Shown here piece after piece: positions 6,579 to 8,871 of a stretch of 8,871 nt of DNA. Source of the DNA: an uncultured Faecalibacterium sp. (GTDB lineage: Bacteria; Bacillota; Clostridia; Oscillospirales; Ruminococcaceae); assembly GCA_900765105.1 (NCBI GenBank), contig CAAFQM010000337.1:1-8871 (forward strand). Direction: 5' to 3'. The notes below the pieces were generated by a model. The model had not been told where the DNA came from. It searched no databases and worked only from the letters and a program-made list of their open reading frames with translations. The position numbers and the translations under genes were made by a program. Position 1 is the stretch's first letter. Each line of letters opens with the position of its first letter.

Positions 6579-8018
6579 TCAGGCAAGGTCGGTGCCGTCT
6601 GAGGCAATGACCTTTTTGTACCAGTAGAAGCTGTCCTTCCGGCTGCGGGCCAGCGTACCCTTGCCGTCGTTGTCCTTATCCACATAGATAAAGCCGTAGC
6701 GCTTCTTCATCTCGCCGGTGGAAGCGCTCACCAGATCGATGGGGCCCCATGTGGTGTAGCCCATCAGGGGCAGACCGTCCTCGTTGATGGCCTTTTCCAT
6801 CTCCTCGATATGAGCGCGCAGATAGTCGATGCGGTAGCTGTCGTGGATGGAGCCGTCCGCTTCCACCTTGTCCACTGCGCCCAGACCGTTTTCCACGATG
6901 AACATGGGCTTTTCGTACCGGTCATAGATGGTGTTCAGGGTCACGCGCAGGCCCACCGGGTCGATGGCCCAGCCCCACTCGCTGGCCTTGAGGTAGGGGT
7001 TCTTCACAGCGTCGAACACAGCGTTGCCATCGGCGCTTTCCGCAGCCAGAAGTTCCTTATCCACCGTAATACAGCGGCTGGAATAGTAGCTGAAGGACAC
7101 GAAGTCCACGGTACCTTCTTTCAGGGTCTGCTCATCCTCCGGCTCGGTGCTCAGCACCACACCGGCGCGCTCCATGCGCTTTTTTGCCCACACGGGGTAG
7201 GCGCCCCGGGCCTGCACATCGGTAAAGAAATAGTTGTCGCGGTCGGCTTCCTGCGCGGCACGGACATCCTCCGGCGCACAGGTGCGGGGATAGAACTGAC
7301 CTGCGGCCAGCATACAGCCCACCAGTGCGCCGGGCATCTTTTCGTGCGCCAGCTTCACGGCCTTTGCGCTGGCCACCAGCTCGTAATGAGCGGCCTGATA
7401 TTTGATCTGCTCCGCATTTTCGCCCTCATGGAACACCAGACCTGCGCCGGTAAAGGGCAGATGCAGCAGCATATTGATCTCGTTGAAGGTCAGCCAGTAT
7501 TTCACCTTTCCCTTGTAGCGGTCAAACAGGATGCTGCAGTAGTGCACATAGGCATCCACCATGCGGCGGTCCTTCCAGCCGCCATACTTCTTGATAAGGG
7601 CAATGGGAGTGTCGAAGTGGCAGATGGTCACCAGCGGTTCGATGCCGTATTTGTGGCACTCGTCAAACAGGTCTTCGTAGTACTTCAGGCCCTCTTCGTT
7701 GGGAACAGCATCATCGCCGTTGGGCAGGATGCGGGTCCATGCGATGGACAGGCGGTAACACTTGAAGCCCATCTCTGCAAAGAGGGCGATATCCTCCTTA
7801 TAGTGGTGGTACATGTCGATGGCCTCATGGCCGGGGTAGTAGTGTTTCTCGTCGCACTCCAGCATTTCCAGCTCGCCCTTTGCCACCGGGAAACGGTCCG
7901 GGCCAAAGGGGGTCACATCCACCGTTGCAAGACCCTTGCCGCCGTCCTGCCATGCGCCCTCGCACTGGTTGGCGGCTGTTGCACCGCCCCACAGAAAATC
8001 CTTCGGAAAACTGCCCAT
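6579..8018 (-). CDS. GH1 family 6-phospho-beta-glucosidase
   Basis: The product is 479 aa, the usual length for this family, which cleaves phosphorylated beta-glucosides such as cellobiose-6-phosphate or salicin-6-phosphate in the cytosol. The N-terminal GH1 signature FLWGGATAANQCEGAW is at 8-23. The acid/base is E180 in TFNE, the nucleophile is E376 in IVENG, and subsite residues Q18, H134 and W424 are present. The C-terminal loop SASTGEMKKRYGFIYVD carries the Ser, Lys and Tyr (S431/S433, K439, Y441) that bind the 6-phosphate in phospho-specific GH1 enzymes, which is why I prefer this to a plain beta-glucosidase. GGGAGGT at 8026-8032 precedes the ATG by 7 bases. It is the first gene of a unit continuing into the phosphodiesterase. 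No PTS permease or antiterminator gene lies beside it, so its phosphorylated substrate must come from transport encoded elsewhere. Confidence 0.93.
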   Translation of the reverse strand: MGSFPKDFLWGGATAANQCEGAWQDGGKGLATVDVTPFGPDRFPVAKGELEMLECDEKHYYPGHEAIDMYHHYKEDIALFAEMGFKCYRLSIAWTRILPNGDDAVPNEEGLKYYEDLFDECHKYGIEPLVTICHFDTPIALIKKYGGWKDRRMVDAYVHYCSILFDRYKGKVKYWLTFNEINMLLHLPFTGAGLVFHEGENAEQIKYQAAHYELVASAKAVKLAHEKMPGALVGCMLAAGQFYPRTCAPEDVRAAQEADRDNYFFTDVQARGAYPVWAKKRMERAGVVLSTEPEDEQTLKEGTVDFVSFSYYSSRCITVDKELLAAESADGNAVFDAVKNPYLKASEWGWAIDPVGLRVTLNTIYDRYEKPMFIVENGLGAVDKVEADGSIHDSYRIDYLRAHIEEMEKAINEDGLPLMGYTTWGPIDLVSASTGEMKKRYGFIYVDKDNDGKGTLARSRKDSFYWYKKVIASDGTDLA

Positions 8019-8088
8019 AGAATTTACCTCCCTGTATTTTTTTACTGTATACCGCTCAGCCTGCCAGACGGTAAGCTATATATTATTG

Positions 8089-8117
8089 AGTATACCATAC
8101 CGCACCAGCCCGGGAAA
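8089..8117 (-). promoter_or_regulatory. Extended -10 promoter of the glucosidase-phosphodiesterase unit
   Basis: On the - strand TATACT (8094 to 8089) is preceded directly by TGG, an extended -10. The element at the correct 17-base spacing, TTTCCC (8117 to 8112), is a poor -35, as expected where the extended -10 carries recognition. Transcription would start near 8082, leaving a leader of about 64 bases. A second, weaker candidate closer to the gene is TATACA (8051 to 8046) with TTACCG 17 bases upstream. Confidence 0.6.
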
Positions 8118-8130
8118 GTCCATATCCGCA

Positions 8131-8163
8131 TTTCACAAAGAACCCCGCTTCATTTTTGTGAAA
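8131..8163. promoter_or_regulatory. Inverted repeat TTTCACAAA/TTTGTGAAA, candidate operator
   Basis: A perfect 9-bp inverted repeat (8131-8139 and 8155-8163, 15-base spacer) lies about 14 bases upstream of the -35 region of the glucosidase promoter and about 100 bases upstream of the purC -35. A related TTTCACGA occurs again at 8216-8223 on the + strand. The placement suits a regulator acting on the glucosidase promoter. The protein that binds it, if any, is not encoded in the window. It does not match the usual CcpA cre consensus. Confidence 0.45.
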
Positions 8164-8165
8164 GT

Positions 8166-8179
8166 ACGACTTTTGTCGT
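8166..8179. repeat. Small inverted repeat ACGAC-TTTT-GTCGT
   Basis: A perfect 5-bp inverted repeat with a T4 loop lies immediately downstream of the TTTCACAAA/TTTGTGAAA pair. It is short enough to occur by chance, but it sits within the same cluster of symmetric sequences in the divergent regulatory region. No function can be assigned. Confidence 0.3.
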
Positions 8180-8249
8180 CAAAACGCCGAATTTTACCGG
8201 TGTTTTTTGCGCATTTTTCACGAGAAAAACACAAAAACCGCCCCGTTTT
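8171..8249. promoter_or_regulatory. Helically phased A/T tracts, predicted curved DNA upstream of purC
   Basis: Eight runs of four or more A or T follow one another: T4 at 8171-8174, A4 at 8181-8184, (AA)T4 at 8190-8195, T6 at 8203-8208, T5 at 8214-8218, A5 at 8225-8229, A5 at 8233-8237 and T4 at 8246-8249. Taking the centre of each pure run, successive centres average about 10.7 bases apart, close to one helical turn, which predicts intrinsic bending. The stretch ends about 16 bases before the purC -35 position. It also contains the inverted repeat TTTTTC-ACGA-GAAAAA (8214-8229). No gene is visible in this intergenic region. Confidence 0.5.
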
Positions 8250-8265
8250 CCTTTCATTCTGTTTC

Positions 8266-8294
8266 TTTCAAACGCCGGGCAGAAATGGTACAAT
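8266..8294 (+). promoter_or_regulatory. Extended -10 promoter of purC
   Basis: TACAAT at 8289-8294 (five of six against TATAAT) is preceded directly by TGG, an extended -10. Seventeen bases upstream is TTTCAA (8266-8271), a weak -35. Transcription would start near 8301, giving a leader of about 50 bases that contains only a small GCCG/CGGC hairpin (8313-8326). I see no purine riboswitch in this leader. Confidence 0.65.
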
Positions 8295-8350
8295 AAATGG
8301 GTAAGATACACCGCCGCCCCGTCGGCATTGGAAAATGGAGTGTTTTGATT

Positions 8351-8871
8351 ATGACTGAGTTCAAGCCCATCAAAGAAGGCAAGGTTCGTGAGATCTATGA
8401 CAACGGCGACAGCCTGATCATGGTTGCCACCGACCGCATCTCTGCGTTTGACGTCATCCTGAAAAACAAAGTCACCAAAAAGGGCACCGTCCTGACCCAG
8501 ATGAGCAAGTTCTGGTTCGACTATACCCGCGACCTGCTGCCCAACCATATGCTGAGCGTGGACGTGAAGGATATGCCCGAGTTCTTCCGCCAGCCCCAGT
8601 TCGACGGCAACAGCATGATGTGCCGCAAGCTGACCATGCTGCCCATCGAGTGCATCGTGCGCGGCTACATCACCGGCAGTGGCTGGGCCAGCTACCAGAA
8701 GACCGGCAAGGTCTGCGGCATCCAGCTGCCCGAAGGTCTGAAGGAATCCGACAAGCTGCCCGAGCCGATCTACACTCCCTCCACCAAGGCCGAGATCGGC
8801 GACCACGACGAGAACATCTCCTACGAAAAGAGCATCGAGGTGCTGGAAAAGCAGTTCCCCGGCCACGGCGA
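8351..8871 (+). CDS. purC: Phosphoribosylaminoimidazole-succinocarboxamide synthase (SAICAR synthetase), N-terminal part
   Basis: PurC joins CAIR and aspartate with ATP to make SAICAR in de novo purine synthesis, in the cytosol. The first 173 codons are present and the reading frame is open at the window edge. The start FKPIKEGKVREIYD, the ATDRISAFDVIL stretch (residues 26-37) and the PROSITE-type SAICAR signature LPIECIVRGYITGS (97-110) are all intact. They are followed by PEPIYTPSTKAEIGDHDE (137-154), which belongs to the nucleotide/substrate site. The ATG at 8351 is preceded by GGAG (8337-8340) at 10 bases. It is transcribed divergently from the glucosidase gene with its own promoter. It may head a purine operon, but downstream genes are outside the window. 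Confidence 0.97.
   Translation, partial: MTEFKPIKEGKVREIYDNGDSLIMVATDRISAFDVILKNKVTKKGTVLTQMSKFWFDYTRDLLPNHMLSVDVKDMPEFFRQPQFDGNSMMCRKLTMLPIECIVRGYITGSGWASYQKTGKVCGIQLPEGLKESDKLPEPIYTPSTKAEIGDHDENISYEKSIEVLEKQFPGHG

Noticed and set aside
8143..8154. CcpA cre-like sequence (ATGAAGCGGGG on the - strand) upstream of the glucosidase
   Set aside because: It lacks one base between TGAA and GCG relative to the cre consensus and has no matching right half. Catabolite control is plausible but not shown by this sequence.
8183..8195. Single PurBox-like half site (CCGAATTTT) upstream of purC
   Set aside because: Bacillus-type PurR needs two inverted CCGAAC boxes at a fixed spacing. The C is missing and no second box is seen.
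5530..8348. Two long + strand open frames (5530-6627 and 6810-8348) antisense to the phosphodiesterase and glucosidase genes
   Set aside because: Both lie opposite enzymes with complete active sites. Their translations are His/Val/Gln-rich shadows, and the second begins inside the glucosidase gene without a promoter.
8302..8350. Purine riboswitch in the purC leader
   Set aside because: The predicted leader is only about 50 bases, too short for the aptamer, and none of the conserved purine aptamer loops are visible.
8150..8866. A 238-codon - strand open frame opposite purC
   Set aside because: It is antisense to highly conserved purC sequence and runs across the purC promoter region. The translation has no recognisable family.

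Overview
The window looks like a chromosomal segment from a GC-rich gut Firmicute, most likely Faecalibacterium or a close Oscillospiraceae relative. This rests on high-GC third codon positions, strong Shine-Dalgarno sites, the flavour of the proteins, and a dispersed palindromic repeat of a kind I associate with these genomes. The genus is inference from memory of such genomes; no 16S rRNA or other marker gene is present. There are no tRNA or rRNA genes, CRISPR arrays, transposases or phage genes.

Layout. (1) Bases 1-171 are the end of an ABC-exporter ATPase, closed by a GNRA-capped hairpin terminator. (2) A near-consensus sigma-70 promoter (226-254) starts a four-gene + strand run: a cytosolic BspA-type leucine-rich-repeat protein (293-1387), a VWA protein with an N-terminal metallopeptidase-like domain (1522-2964), a MoxR-type AAA+ ATPase with a long C-terminal extension (2983-4521), and an auxin-efflux-carrier family permease (4525-5484). 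A palindromic repeat lies between the first two genes; the last three are tightly packed. (3) A 21-bp perfect hairpin (5490-5537) is a bidirectional terminator between this run and a converging two-gene - strand unit. (4) That unit is a GH1 6-phospho-beta-glucosidase (8018 to 6579) followed by a glycerophosphodiester phosphodiesterase (6516 to 5539). (5) A 332-bp AT-rich divergent intergenic region (8019-8350) holds a promoter for each side, a 9-bp inverted repeat, a recurring TTTCACRA motif and a run of helically phased A/T tracts. (6) purC (SAICAR synthetase) starts at 8351 and runs off the window.

How the genes work together. The ATPase and VWA protein form the classic MoxR/VWA pairing, in which the AAA+ ring and the MIDAS-bearing VWA protein cooperate to remodel a client or insert a cofactor. 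The LRR protein upstream is a plausible adaptor or client receptor. This trio is the part of the window most likely to be an undescribed system. The VWA protein keeps all three histidines of HExxHxxxxH but has valine in place of the catalytic glutamate, so it may bind metal without cutting peptides. The permease is translationally linked to the ATPase gene and could be a client or simply operon company. The - strand pair is catabolic (phospho-beta-glucosides and glycerophosphodiesters), and purC is housekeeping.
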